Origin: a virus
DNA length: 47,988 bases
Virus record (IMG/VR): IMGVR_UViG_3300037189_003424
Span: 1-47,988 of that record
Direction: 5' to 3' (one strand)
Positions within the stretch are counted from its first letter, which is position 1, and the number at the start of each line of letters is the position of its first letter. Made by a program: the position numbers and the translations under genes. Positions 28,902-38,013 of the stretch are shown here, piece by piece. The notes beneath the pieces are model-generated. The model saw only the letters and a program-made list of their open reading frames with translations, ran no database searches and was not told the DNA's origin.

Positions 28902-31199
28902 ATGTCTTATAATGTTAAATATACAGATCAAAGTTATAATGTTAATCATTTTATTACAGTAAATGATGGTACTGTTAATAGTCTTACAAATTTAAAATTT
29001 CCAGGACGTAATCAACCTGGATATGCTGTTGATATAGCTGAAAACTTCTTACATCTTTTAGAAAATTTCGCATCAACTAGCTCACCAAATATTTCAATTG
29101 GCGGTCAGTCAGTTGCTGGACAACTTTGGTTTGATACTACTGAAGGTGTAAAAGAATTAAAAGTTTTCGACGGAACTAATTGGAAACCAGTAGGGTCGGT
29201 TAAAAAAAGTATAGGTCAACCAACTTCAAATCTAAAAGGCGATTTATGGGTTAATACAGCTACCTCTCAACTGTTCATTTGGAATGACGCATCTTGGGTT
29301 CCAGTAAATCCAGATAGGACTGGAAGTAGTAATACTAGCACACAAGCAGCAACTATTAAAGATAACACTGCTACTGGTATTGAACATTTAGTTTTATATA
29401 ATTATGTTGATAATAATATCGTATCTATAATAAGTTCTTCAGAATTCACACCTAAGATAGGTATTTCGGGATTTACTAACATTAAACCCGGGATAAATCT
29501 TAGCACCAGTAAATTTTCTGGAAATACAAATTATAATAAATTTTGGGGCACAAGTGAGAAAGCTGAAAATCTTATTGACGGAACTACTATTATTCCAGCA
29601 AGTAAATTTCTACAGACAGACAAAATAAACACTGTTTCTCAACCATTTACTATTAAAAATAGTTCTGGACTATATATTGGAAATGAAGCAGAATTAAGAT
29701 TACGTATTACAGACAATAGAGGAGTTCTATATCACGCCACACCGACTTCTAGATTAGATTTTAGAGTTAATGTAAATTCAAGTGAAACTACTTTAATAAG
29801 TCTAAATTCAACTACAAGCAAAGTTGGAATAGGTACTAACCATTTTTCACCAGATTCTACGCTATCGGTTTTAGGTACGGGCAGTTTTAGTGGTCAGTTA
29901 AAGATTACAGACGTTACTGAAACAGAATCCGATATTACCGGAGCATTAATTGTTAGTGGCGGTGTAGTAATTAAAAAGAAACTAAAAGTTTCCGGATCAA
30001 TTGAAACTTCAGGTCAAATAACCAGTACATCAATAATACCAACTACAAATAATATTAGTAATATAGGATCAATAGAAAAAAGATTTAATAATGTATATTC
30101 TTCTAATTTTAGTTCAGGAGTTAGCGGATCCCCTGCAACATTCACTGGATCATTTAACGGTCAATTAGACGGTTCGGTAACAGGTACTGCATCTAGATTA
30201 GTATCTAGAACACAATTTTCAATGATTGGAGATGTATCTAGTTTTGGATTTAGTTTTGATGGTCAAGATACTATTGTAAATGCTGGTTCATTTGTAACCG
30301 GTAGAAACTATATGATAACAACGGTTGGAAATACTGATTTTACATTAATTGGTTCAACATCAAGTACTATAAACACATCCTTTGTAGCTACAGGACCAGG
30401 AATTGGTTCAGGAACAGCTAAAGAACTTAAACAATTTTATACTAGGATATCAACAGACTTTATTAGTACTAAAGCTCCATTGCAGACTACAATTGGATCA
30501 GATGAATTGTTATTAAACAGAACTGTCACATTTGGTGGCAACGATCCTGACGTATATAAAGTAACTAAATCTAATTTCTTAAAGGGATTAGCATTAGTTC
30601 CAATTGGATCGATCTTTCCTTTTGCTGGGTCACTTGTACCTTCAGGATATTTGTTATGTGACGGCAGTGAAAAATCTAGATCGGTCTATGTAGAACTTTA
30701 CAATATTATTGGGTTTACATACACAACAGGAACTTTATATGGTAATAACACATTTAAATTACCAGACTTAAGAGGAAGATTTCCTTTAGGTTTAGATAAT
30801 ATGGATAATAAAGATTTTATTCCTAGTAAAGCTGATCCTGGTATTAGTATTGATGCTGGTGGCGGCCCTGCTAATAGAGTAGGAGCTGCGGCAGCGAGTA
30901 ATTTAGGAAATGCAGGCGGTCTTGAGCAAGTAACACTTGATGTTTCAAAGTTACCAAATCACAAACATACGCTCACTGATACGAACGGTGATCAGTTTTA
31001 TGTTACTAATAATTCTTCAACTGCTCCGCCTAATGGTAATCAGTCCGTATTAATAGACGGACCTGCTGTAAGTAGTTCAACTCAAAAAAGACATTTAACA
31101 ACTACAGGTAATATTAATGCTGCTACTGTTGGTGAACCAGTATCAGTAATGAATCCATATTTGTCAATTAATTATATAATCTATACAGGAGTTTACTAG
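28902..31199 (+). CDS. Tail fibre protein 1 with collar domain (gp12-like end)
   Basis: A 765-residue fibre. Residues 1-110 are the module shared with the next two fibres: VNDGTVNSLTNLKFPGRN, ENFLHLLENFA, GQLWFDTTEG. The middle has receptor-fibre type repeats (KVGIGTNHFSPDSTLSVLG, then a NNISNIGSIEKRFNNVY segment). A small inserted module at about 463-510 (YMITTVGNTDFTLIGS, ending GIGSGTA) is found in many phage fibres. Residues about 568-625 form a phage tail-collar domain (GSIFPFAGSLVPSGYLLCDG, later FKLPDLRGRFPLG), as in T4 gp12, the short tail fibre. The ATG at 28902 is preferred to an in-frame TTG at 28896. Likely role: host attachment. Confidence 0.8.
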   Translation: MSYNVKYTDQSYNVNHFITVNDGTVNSLTNLKFPGRNQPGYAVDIAENFLHLLENFASTSSPNISIGGQSVAGQLWFDTTEGVKELKVFDGTNWKPVGSVKKSIGQPTSNLKGDLWVNTATSQLFIWNDASWVPVNPDRTGSSNTSTQAATIKDNTATGIEHLVLYNYVDNNIVSIISSSEFTPKIGISGFTNIKPGINLSTSKFSGNTNYNKFWGTSEKAENLIDGTTIIPASKFLQTDKINTVSQPFTIKNSSGLYIGNEAELRLRITDNRGVLYHATPTSRLDFRVNVNSSETTLISLNSTTSKVGIGTNHFSPDSTLSVLGTGSFSGQLKITDVTETESDITGALIVSGGVVIKKKLKVSGSIETSGQITSTSIIPTTNNISNIGSIEKRFNNVYSSNFSSGVSGSPATFTGSFNGQLDGSVTGTASRLVSRTQFSMIGDVSSFGFSFDGQDTIVNAGSFVTGRNYMITTVGNTDFTLIGSTSSTINTSFVATGPGIGSGTAKELKQFYTRISTDFISTKAPLQTTIGSDELLLNRTVTFGGNDPDVYKVTKSNFLKGLALVPIGSIFPFAGSLVPSGYLLCDGSEKSRSVYVELYNIIGFTYTTGTLYGNNTFKLPDLRGRFPLGLDNMDNKDFIPSKADPGISIDAGGGPANRVGAAAASNLGNAGGLEQVTLDVSKLPNHKHTLTDTNGDQFYVTNNSSTAPPNGNQSVLIDGPAVSSSTQKRHLTTTGNINAATVGEPVSVMNPYLSINYIIYTGVY

Positions 31200-31201
31200 T
31201 A

Positions 31202-32614
31202 ATGCCATATACAATTACACCCTCTAATGGTGAAAATCCATTTACTATAAAAGATGGAACAGTATACTCAGATATTGATTTAAAATTAATTGGTAGAAAT
31301 TCTACTTCTTTTGGTCAAACGATTAATCAAAATCTTTTTTACTTACTTGAAAACTTTGCTAACGGTACTTCGCCTAATTATCCAGTAACTGGTCAATTGT
31401 GGTATAATACAGCAGATTCAAGACTAGAAGTTTATACTGGTAAAACAAATGGTTGGAGAGCAACTGGTGCTCCGATAGTTAAAGATGAAGAACCGACTAG
31501 TCTTGTAACAGGTGATTTTTGGATTGATAGTAAAAATAAGCAACTTTGGTTTTTTGATGGATCTGCGTTAACATTGGCTGGCCCAACTTGGACACAGAGT
31601 CAAGGGACAACTGGATTAGTTGCCGAAACACTATATGATAGCATATATGGTAATGCTCGCCCAGTGTTAAAACTTTTAGTTAATAATTATCTATTAGGAA
31701 TTTATTCAGCATACGAATTTACGCCTAAAACTCCAATTCCGGGATTTAGTACTATAAGCAAGGGATACACTTCAGTTTCAGGTCAGTATACATCGGATGC
31801 AGGTGCAACTAGTATAGGCACGATGGTTACTGTAAAAACTACTTTTGGTTTAGAAATTGGAATGACTGTTACAGTTCTTACTGGTCCGACTACAAATGGT
31901 ATTGGTGCATTTGCTGCCGGAACTACTGTTACTAGTATTGTTGATCAGTTTAATTTTACAGTCTCGCAACTTCCAACTACTCCGTTATCAAACGGTGCTG
32001 TTGTATTAGGATCATCAGTTAAGGTTATTTTTAATGTTGATGTAACTAATTCTCAAAAGTTAAATGGTATTGTTGGAACAAACTATCTAAGAAAAGATGT
32101 CAATTCAACTATGAATGGGCAGCTTTCTATAACAAATGATCTAGGGTTAATGGTCGGCGGCGGCTCTATTGGTAGCCTGTCAGTAACTGGAACAACATTA
32201 GCTTTAAAAAACACAGCTGGTGATATTGCTATTACAACTAAAGATACTAGTTCGATTACAAATAACAGTATCTATATACAATCTACAAACAATCGAGTTG
32301 GTATACGCACAAGCTCACCTCAACGAGATTTTGATATAAGCGGTAATACTCGAGTATCTGGCACGTTTGAAGTTACAGGAAAGATATTAACAAAACCAAT
32401 AGTACTTACATTAATTGATAATGATATTTTAGCAACTATTCAGACTAGTACAATAACTATATTAGAAACTATTGCTAGCACCTTAAATTATCTAAATGGT
32501 CAGCAAGCACTTGTACATTATCAGCATATAAACTTTGCAGGATCGAGCATCACTCGACATACTTCCAGATATATTATATCCAGTGGATCTTGGACACATG
32601 ATGCGGATTTGTAG
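31202..32614 (+). CDS. Tail fibre protein 2
   Basis: A 470-residue paralogue of the neighbouring fibres. The N-terminal module is clear: IKDGTVYSDIDLKLIGRN, NQNLFYLLENFANGTSPNYP, GQLWYNTADSRLEVY, then SLVTGDFWIDSKNKQLWFF. Residues about 202-273 are an inserted beta module (LEIGMTVTVLTGPTTNGIGA, FAAGTTVTSI) that resembles one inside the giant protein. The C-terminal part has IQSTNNRVGIRTSSPQRDF, a fibre-type repeat, and ends without a collar domain in RYIISSGSWTHDADL. It begins two bases after the previous stop codon. Probably part of the host-binding fibre assembly; which fibre is unknown. Confidence 0.7.
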   Translation: MPYTITPSNGENPFTIKDGTVYSDIDLKLIGRNSTSFGQTINQNLFYLLENFANGTSPNYPVTGQLWYNTADSRLEVYTGKTNGWRATGAPIVKDEEPTSLVTGDFWIDSKNKQLWFFDGSALTLAGPTWTQSQGTTGLVAETLYDSIYGNARPVLKLLVNNYLLGIYSAYEFTPKTPIPGFSTISKGYTSVSGQYTSDAGATSIGTMVTVKTTFGLEIGMTVTVLTGPTTNGIGAFAAGTTVTSIVDQFNFTVSQLPTTPLSNGAVVLGSSVKVIFNVDVTNSQKLNGIVGTNYLRKDVNSTMNGQLSITNDLGLMVGGGSIGSLSVTGTTLALKNTAGDIAITTKDTSSITNNSIYIQSTNNRVGIRTSSPQRDFDISGNTRVSGTFEVTGKILTKPIVLTLIDNDILATIQTSTITILETIASTLNYLNGQQALVHYQHINFAGSSITRHTSRYIISSGSWTHDADL

Positions 32615-32619
32615 TGTTT

Positions 32620-32627
32620 GATAAATA
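32620..32627 (+). promoter_or_regulatory. Late promoter before tail fibre 3
   Basis: GATAAATA lies in the 42-base gap between fibre 2 and fibre 3. A start six bases on (near 32633) gives a 24-base leader that contains TAGGAG seven bases before the ATG at 32657. Position and leader fit the same late-promoter class as 4586 and 10648. Confidence 0.5.
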
Positions 32628-32656
32628 GCTTATAGATATGATTTAGGAGCCCTTGT

Positions 32657-34228
32657 ATGGTATACCAACTGAACCGATTTAATAGAGAATTCTTAGTTAA
32701 CGTTGATGACGGTTCAACTGAGAGTAACACTACATCTTTAACTTTTGTAGGTAAGAATTTTGCCGGATATGGCGGTATACAGAATGAAAATTTCCTTTAT
32801 CTCTTAGAAAATTTTGCCAGTGGATCTGAGCCACCACATGCTATTGCCGGACAAATTTGGTATGATAGCACTAATAAGAAATTAAAATTTTATGTAATGA
32901 CTGGCCCAACAACAGGTCAGTGGAATACAACTGGTGGATCGTATGTTAGTTCTACAGCTCCAACAAATACTCTTAATACAGGCGACTTTTGGTATGATAC
33001 AAGTACACACCAGCTAAAAGCATGGGATAGTGATAAGGGTGCTTATGTATTAATTGGTCCACAGTCTGTAGTAGTAGGTGGTCAAACTAATTTAGAAAGC
33101 GCGAACGTTTTAGACTCTCCTGATGGAAATCCACACGCTATTGTTAAAGCAGTTGCTAATGGACATGTAGTATTTGTTATAAGCAATGATACATTTACAT
33201 TACAGTCTGCTTCTAATACTGCACTTATTAACGACGGGTTTAGTTATATACGAAAAGGTATTACTTTACCCGATACTCCAGGTGCCGGTCTTACTAATGA
33301 AGGTGTTACATCTTCAACATATAGACTCTGGGGAACAGCAAGCAATGCTGATAAGTTAGACAATCTTGATAGTAGTGCATTTATTCTAGCAGCCAGTGCA
33401 TCATTTACTGGATTAGCAAGTTTTCCTGATGCTGGTATTGTAATTGGATCTCCAAACAATGATATAAAAATCTATATCGATAGTGGTAACGGTACTATTA
33501 AAAACACCTATTCAAAAAGTTTATATTTTAGAACAACTGATGCTTCTAGCCTAAGAACACCATTAATATTAGATGGTTATGATGTATATCCGGGAGATAC
33601 TGATACTTATAATTTAGGTACAGCATCAAATCGATGGAACACTGTAAGAGCAAGAACTGTATATGCTGATTCGTTTGAAGGACCAATATCTGGTATAGCA
33701 GCCAAATCAGATACATTGTATTATGCTAGGTCATCACTTGCTGGCGCATCAAAATATTCATCAGCTACGGATCAAAATACAGGTAATACAATTGTTGCTA
33801 GAGATGTAAGTGGTAATTTTTCTGCTAATGTTATTAGTGCAACTGCAACACAAGCAAGATATGCTGACTTAGCAGAAAAATATGATTCCGATGCTGTATA
33901 TGAGCCAGGTACAGTTGTTATATTTGGCGGAGAAAAAGAAATAACAGTTACAGATATTGACGAAGATACTAGAGTTGCTGGAGTAATTTCAACTGATCCT
34001 GCTTACTTAATGAATGTTGAATCAGACGGATTGGCAGTAGCATTAAGAGGGAAAGTACCTTGTAAAGTTATAGGACCAATCAATAAAGGCGATGTATTAG
34101 TATCATCAACTACACCGGGATATGCTAGGAGAGGTAATGTTCTTTCTCCAGCAGCATGTATAATTGGAAAAAGTTTAGAAAATAAAATAGATAGCGCTCC
34201 TGGTGTCATAATGGTTGTAGTTATATAA
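32657..34228 (+). CDS. Tail fibre protein 3 with conserved C-terminal domain
   Basis: A 523-residue protein. Residues 1-110 repeat the shared fibre module (VDDGSTESNTTSLTFVGKNF, NENFLYLLENFASGSEPP, GQIWYDSTNKKL, then TGDFWYDTSTHQL). The middle has a YPGDTDTYNLGTASNRWNTV repeat (about residue 315). Residues about 400-523 form a compact domain, ARYADLAEKYDSDAVYEPGT, RVAGVISTDPAYLMN, VALRGKVPCKVIGPINKGD, common at the C-terminus of marine T4-like fibres; the shape recalls the peptidase G2-type domain that some phages use for self-trimming. Cleavage is not shown. It has its own predicted late promoter. Confidence 0.7.
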   Translation: MVYQLNRFNREFLVNVDDGSTESNTTSLTFVGKNFAGYGGIQNENFLYLLENFASGSEPPHAIAGQIWYDSTNKKLKFYVMTGPTTGQWNTTGGSYVSSTAPTNTLNTGDFWYDTSTHQLKAWDSDKGAYVLIGPQSVVVGGQTNLESANVLDSPDGNPHAIVKAVANGHVVFVISNDTFTLQSASNTALINDGFSYIRKGITLPDTPGAGLTNEGVTSSTYRLWGTASNADKLDNLDSSAFILAASASFTGLASFPDAGIVIGSPNNDIKIYIDSGNGTIKNTYSKSLYFRTTDASSLRTPLILDGYDVYPGDTDTYNLGTASNRWNTVRARTVYADSFEGPISGIAAKSDTLYYARSSLAGASKYSSATDQNTGNTIVARDVSGNFSANVISATATQARYADLAEKYDSDAVYEPGTVVIFGGEKEITVTDIDEDTRVAGVISTDPAYLMNVESDGLAVALRGKVPCKVIGPINKGDVLVSSTTPGYARRGNVLSPAACIIGKSLENKIDSAPGVIMVVVI

Positions 34229-34262
34229 AAAAGAAGATATATAATAAGAGGAAGATAAAAAA

Positions 34263-35243
34263 ATGACGATATCATCAGGCGGATTGATACAAGCAACAGA
34301 CTATAATACACTTCGATCAACGGTTGTAAGTATTTTAGGTACTACTGGTTCAGGAGATGTTGGATACGGTCAAGCTGTTACAGCAGATACTGATGTTGTT
34401 GCTAATACTGATCGTGTATCAGCTGCCCCTACTACTGTTAAGCAGTGGGTAGCTTTGTATAATGACATGCTTAAAATTGCGCAGCATCAAGGAACCGATA
34501 TTTCTGCTGTTACTACAGCCTTTACTAGAGCTTCAGCTCCTATTGCAACTGGAAGTCTTATACAATATTCAGATATTAACACGATCTCAACAGCAGTAAC
34601 TACACTTTATAATAATAGACTTAATATAGCAGCTAGTGGTTATAGTGCTATCACAACACCATTAACTTCACAGAGAACTACAGAGTGGGGATCCGCAGCC
34701 ACTAAACCAATTATACAGCATCAATTTACAGTAACTTTTACTAATTATAACGAGGCTCGATATTTCTTTAATACTGGAGGTGCTATACAATTTTCAGCAA
34801 CACGTACAGGTGGAGGTGCTACAGCACAGAATACTGCTTGGGATACGTTGCTTTCGGGAATGGGAACTATTAGTTTTGGATATACTGCTACTACTACAAC
34901 AGGAACAGGATCAACTTCCTCAATCGGATTTTATGATCTAAGTGCTTCCCCGCAGACGATTTTCTCAAAAGGTGGATACGGGCTAACAGGAAGAACAGAT
35001 AGTCTTTATACAAATAATGATTATTATATTACTGCTACGATAAGTACTGCTGCTACAACTATTATAACTTTTAACATATATCTTACAGACGATGCTAAAC
35101 AACAAGTTTCTTTCCCTTGGGGTGTTTTTGACTATGTTGATGGTATTTTAACAAGTAATATAGGAATGAAACGAGCAGTAGTATCTGGCGGTGTTACTGC
35201 TACTGCACCAACATTTGCTAATACTATAAATCTTTCTGCTTAA
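34263..35243 (+). CDS. Virion structural protein of the tail-fibre region
   Basis: A 326-residue protein. The N-terminal half has repeated elements: LIQATDYNTLRSTVVSILGT, SGDVGYGQ, then later SLIQYSDINTISTAVTTLYN, suggesting an internal duplication of an I..SDYN.L.S.V motif. The C-terminal half is a Thr/Ser/Gly-rich beta domain (FTVTFTNYNEARYFFNTGG, a T-rich loop, SKGGYGLTG). I recognise similar proteins encoded next to fibre genes in T4-like marine phages, where they are listed as structural; the exact place in the virion is unknown. A GAGGAAG site precedes the ATG. It is the last structural gene before the accessory operon. Confidence 0.65.
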   Translation: MTISSGGLIQATDYNTLRSTVVSILGTTGSGDVGYGQAVTADTDVVANTDRVSAAPTTVKQWVALYNDMLKIAQHQGTDISAVTTAFTRASAPIATGSLIQYSDINTISTAVTTLYNNRLNIAASGYSAITTPLTSQRTTEWGSAATKPIIQHQFTVTFTNYNEARYFFNTGGAIQFSATRTGGGATAQNTAWDTLLSGMGTISFGYTATTTTGTGSTSSIGFYDLSASPQTIFSKGGYGLTGRTDSLYTNNDYYITATISTAATTIITFNIYLTDDAKQQVSFPWGVFDYVDGILTSNIGMKRAVVSGGVTATAPTFANTINLSA

Positions 35244-35250
35244 TCAAAAC

Positions 35251-35279
35251 TTGAACTTTTTCCAATAATAATGTATAAT
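35251..35279 (+). promoter_or_regulatory. Sigma70-type promoter of the accessory operon
   Basis: TTGAAC (35251-35256, four of six consensus positions) and a perfect TATAAT (35274-35279) are separated by exactly 17 bases in the 59-base gap before the first accessory gene. Transcription would begin near 35286, and GGAG (35292-35295) lies seven bases before the ATG at 35303. No ATAAATA late element is present, unlike the structural genes. Confidence 0.6.
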
Positions 35280-35293
35280 TATATTATTATTGG
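35262..35293. repeat. Perfect 11-base inverted repeat framing the TATAAT box
   Basis: CCAATAATAAT (35262-35272) and ATTATTATTGG (35283-35293) are exact reverse complements separated by ten bases that contain TATAAT. As DNA it could be an operator for a dimeric regulator; as RNA from upstream transcription it could form an AU-rich hairpin. No U-run follows, so a classical terminator is unlikely. Confidence 0.65.
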
Positions 35294-35302
35294 AGATTTC
35301 GC

Positions 35303-35653
35303 ATGGATGACAGATTAAAGTCAGCTCTTGATGTAGCTAACAGGATGGTTACATTTAATACACAAAAAGAATTAATTAAGCAAGAATATAAAGAAAATTG
35401 TCTTTATCATGAGAATGGTCATCAATTCACTATCGGTCAGGAACTCATAAACTTCTTAACATCACTTATACAGATGGGCCATGATGAAGATGTAGTGATT
35501 ATTGATGATTTTGAAAATCCTTATATGATATCCGATGTTGAAAGATTCCGTAATAATATTTTCAGTATATATGCTGAAAAGAGCAACGAATACTATCACA
35601 AGTATGTTGAATTAAAGAAAAATCGATCAGTTTTAAAAATGATTGGAGTATAA
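35303..35653 (+). CDS. Conserved small protein heading the accessory operon
   Basis: A 116-residue protein of unknown function, conserved as far as I recognise in T4-like marine phages close to structural and glycosyltransferase genes. Visible: a helical N-terminus (LKSALDVANRMVTFNTQKEL), a short hydrophobic strand EDVVIIDDFENPYMI (about residues 69-83) and a helical, basic C-terminus (YYHKYVELKKNRSVLKMI). No enzyme motif, signal peptide or membrane segment. It starts after the sigma70-type promoter, and its TAA is followed directly by the ATG of the next gene, so it is translated with the glycosyltransferases. Confidence 0.55.
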   Translation: MDDRLKSALDVANRMVTFNTQKELIKQEYKENCLYHENGHQFTIGQELINFLTSLIQMGHDEDVVIIDDFENPYMISDVERFRNNIFSIYAEKSNEYYHKYVELKKNRSVLKMIGV

Positions 35654-36535
35654 ATGACATCGGGCGTTTTAATGTTTGCCCATAATAATCGAGAAATTGA
35701 TTATGGTATGATGGCATATGTATCAGCTAGATACGTAGAAAAAAATCTAAAAGTTCCTGTTAGTTTAGTTACTGACTCGGGCACTATAGATTGGTTAGAT
35801 AAAAAAGATCCTAATTTAAAATCTGCGTTCGATAAGATTATTTTAACAGATACACTACCTAAACTTGATCCATATGATAAGAGATTCTATGATGGTTCAT
35901 TAACTTATAAAAAGACTGCATTTAATAATGGATTTCGTGCTAGAGCATACGATCTTTCTCCATACGATCAAACTCTAGTTATAGATACTGATGTCTTAAT
36001 CAAGAATGATAGATTAAAAAACATATGGAATTCAAATGCTGATTTTATGATAAATTCTAAACATATTGATCTAGCATATGAAAGAGATGGCAGTGAATTT
36101 TTGAGAGTAAGTGAATATACTGTAGATTTTTATTGGGCTACTGCTTTCTATTTTAAAAGAACAACATGGACAGAAACGTTTTTTAATCTATGTCAACATA
36201 TTGCTGAAAATTATGATTACTATAGATTTTTATATCAGATTGCATATCCTGTATTGCGTAATGATTTTATCTTTAGTATAGCTATACATATCATGAATGG
36301 ATTTAGCAATAAGACAGTTCCTCAAACATTACCAGCAGAGTTTTATTACACTACTGATAGAGATGAATTATATCAAGTTAATCTTGATGGAACTTTAATA
36401 TTTTTAGTACAAAAGAAGAATTCCTTAGGAGAATATACTTTAGCTAAAACAAGTTCACAAAATATACATATAATGAACAAATACAGTTTCAACAGGAATA
36501 TGTCCAAGATGTTGGAGGTTTTAGATGCCAACTAA
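35654..36535 (+). CDS. Glycosyltransferase-like protein A (GT-A fold)
   Basis: A 293-residue protein with GT-A features: an N-terminal VLMFAHNNREIDYGMMAYVS strand-helix, VPVSLVTDSGT, then YDLSPYDQTLVIDTDVLIK, in which D111-T-D113 is a DxD metal/nucleotide-sugar motif. The later FYWATAFYFKRT segment matches the acceptor side of family 8-like transferases. It should move a sugar from a nucleotide donor to an unknown acceptor in the cytoplasm. The next gene encodes a paralogue and overlaps by 11 bases. The sugar and acceptor are not readable. Confidence 0.65.
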   Translation: MTSGVLMFAHNNREIDYGMMAYVSARYVEKNLKVPVSLVTDSGTIDWLDKKDPNLKSAFDKIILTDTLPKLDPYDKRFYDGSLTYKKTAFNNGFRARAYDLSPYDQTLVIDTDVLIKNDRLKNIWNSNADFMINSKHIDLAYERDGSEFLRVSEYTVDFYWATAFYFKRTTWTETFFNLCQHIAENYDYYRFLYQIAYPVLRNDFIFSIAIHIMNGFSNKTVPQTLPAEFYYTTDRDELYQVNLDGTLIFLVQKKNSLGEYTLAKTSSQNIHIMNKYSFNRNMSKMLEVLDAN

Positions 36536-37394
36536 GGGATATTTAATACTTGCCCAAAATAACAGTTCTAACGACTATGTAAGGATGGCATATGTATTAG
36601 CACTTAGTATAAAAAACTCACAAAAAGAAATCACTTCGGTTAGCCTTATAACAGACGTTCCTGATGCTGTTCCTAATCATTACAAGGAAGTATTTGATCA
36701 TATTATAGAAATACCTTGGTATGATGATGCATTAAACTCAGATTGGAAAATTGAAAATCGTTGGAAAATATATCATATAACTCCGTACGATGAGACTGTA
36801 TTGCTTGATGCTGATATGTTATTTTTAACAAATGTTGATCATTGGTGGGGAAATCTTAGTAAGAATTATGATCTTTTTATTACTTCTAATGTAATGACCT
36901 ATCGTAATGAAACAGTAACAAGTGATTATTATCGAAAAGCATTTGTGAGAAATAATTTACCAAATACATATAGTGCTTTCACTTACTTTAAGAAAACAGA
37001 ATTTGCTGAGGAATTTTGGACTTTAGTTGAAGTTATAGTTAAGAATTGGAAAGAATTTTATGATAAATTTTTACCAAACTATACACCTAAACACCTTAGT
37101 ATAGATATTGCATTTGCTTTAGCTGTAAAGATTTTAGATATTGAAGATCGAGTAACAACAAAATTTGATTATCCAACATTTGTACATATGAAAAGTAAAA
37201 TACAAAATTGGTTTATATCTACTGATGATTGGATGGATTTTGGCGGTGTTTATCTAAATAGGCAGGGTTTACTTAAGATAAGCAATTATCAACAGACTGG
37301 TATATTCCATTATACAGAAAAGAAATTTTTAACTAAGCATATAGAATATGTTTACGAAGATCTTTATAAGGAGAAAATAAATGGATCAAGATGA
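36525..37394 (+). CDS. Glycosyltransferase-like protein B (GT-A fold)
   Basis: A 289-residue paralogue of the preceding protein. It shares YLILAQNNSSNDYVRMAYVL at the N-terminus, SVSLITDVPD, and YHITPYDETVLLDADMLFL with a DxD motif D95-A-D97. The YSAFTYFKKTEFAEEFWTLV segment aligns with FYWATAFYFKRTTWTETFF of the neighbour. A tandem duplication followed by divergence is likely, so the two may add different sugars or act as a pair. The gene overlaps the previous by 11 bases and the next by 14, consistent with a single mRNA. Confidence 0.65.
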   Translation: MPTKGYLILAQNNSSNDYVRMAYVLALSIKNSQKEITSVSLITDVPDAVPNHYKEVFDHIIEIPWYDDALNSDWKIENRWKIYHITPYDETVLLDADMLFLTNVDHWWGNLSKNYDLFITSNVMTYRNETVTSDYYRKAFVRNNLPNTYSAFTYFKKTEFAEEFWTLVEVIVKNWKEFYDKFLPNYTPKHLSIDIAFALAVKILDIEDRVTTKFDYPTFVHMKSKIQNWFISTDDWMDFGGVYLNRQGLLKISNYQQTGIFHYTEKKFLTKHIEYVYEDLYKEKINGSR

Positions 37395-38013
37395 TTTAGA
37401 TGCTTTAGAATTGTTAAAACAATTACTAAATCCTACTCCTAATATAGAATTTTATTTCCATTATGATACATTAACTGGTCGTGTTATGAGTATTCGAAAT
37501 TATTTTGAATCAGATGATACATATCCTTATATCAAAGTTTCTCAAAGTGATTATGATCCAGATATATCTATGAATGATTATAGGATCATAGATAAAGATG
37601 GTAAGAAAACTCTAGTTAAAAATTTAAATCTTATTGATAATATACCAAAAATTGATGATACTATATATCAGATCCGAAAACAATTAGCATCTCCTGAGGT
37701 AAAAATATCTCAAAGAAATTATCAATTTGATTTATTAATTGAACAGGATAATGACAAAAAAGAATTTCGAATTAGAGTATCGGGAGAAATAAAGGATCAG
37801 TATCATCAAGTTCTAACAACAAATCGAAAACTTGTATGCTACGTAACAGCAGAAAATGATCCAAATATTCTTTATAGAACTCTTGACATTCCAATGGGAC
37901 ATTTGTTAAACTATAATTATTATACTATACCATACGGTGAATATGATGGCACTCCGTGTAACATATTTGCTTTTCGATTTTTTCAAAATTATTTACATTT
38001 GGTGATTGAATGA
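37381..38013 (+). CDS. Unrecognised protein in the glycosyltransferase operon
   Basis: I do not recognise this 210-residue protein. It begins with an acidic helix (DQDDLDALELLKQLL), then a predominantly beta pattern (IEFYFHYDTLTGRVMSI, YIKVSQSDYDPDIS, FDLLIEQDNDKKEFRIRVSG, LVCYVTAENDPNILYRTLDI). No signal peptide, membrane segment or catalytic motif. The beta pattern and alternating charges suggest a carbohydrate- or protein-binding module rather than an enzyme. An AAGGAG site precedes the ATG inside the end of the upstream gene, and its own stop overlaps the next start (ATGA). Confidence 0.5.
   Translation: MDQDDLDALELLKQLLNPTPNIEFYFHYDTLTGRVMSIRNYFESDDTYPYIKVSQSDYDPDISMNDYRIIDKDGKKTLVKNLNLIDNIPKIDDTIYQIRKQLASPEVKISQRNYQFDLLIEQDNDKKEFRIRVSGEIKDQYHQVLTTNRKLVCYVTAENDPNILYRTLDIPMGHLLNYNYYTIPYGEYDGTPCNIFAFRFFQNYLHLVIE

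Noticed and set aside
35262-35293. Inverted repeat as a rho-independent terminator for the structural genes
   Set aside because: The stem is nearly all A-T and is followed by GGAG rather than a U-run; an operator or incidental hairpin around the promoter fits better.
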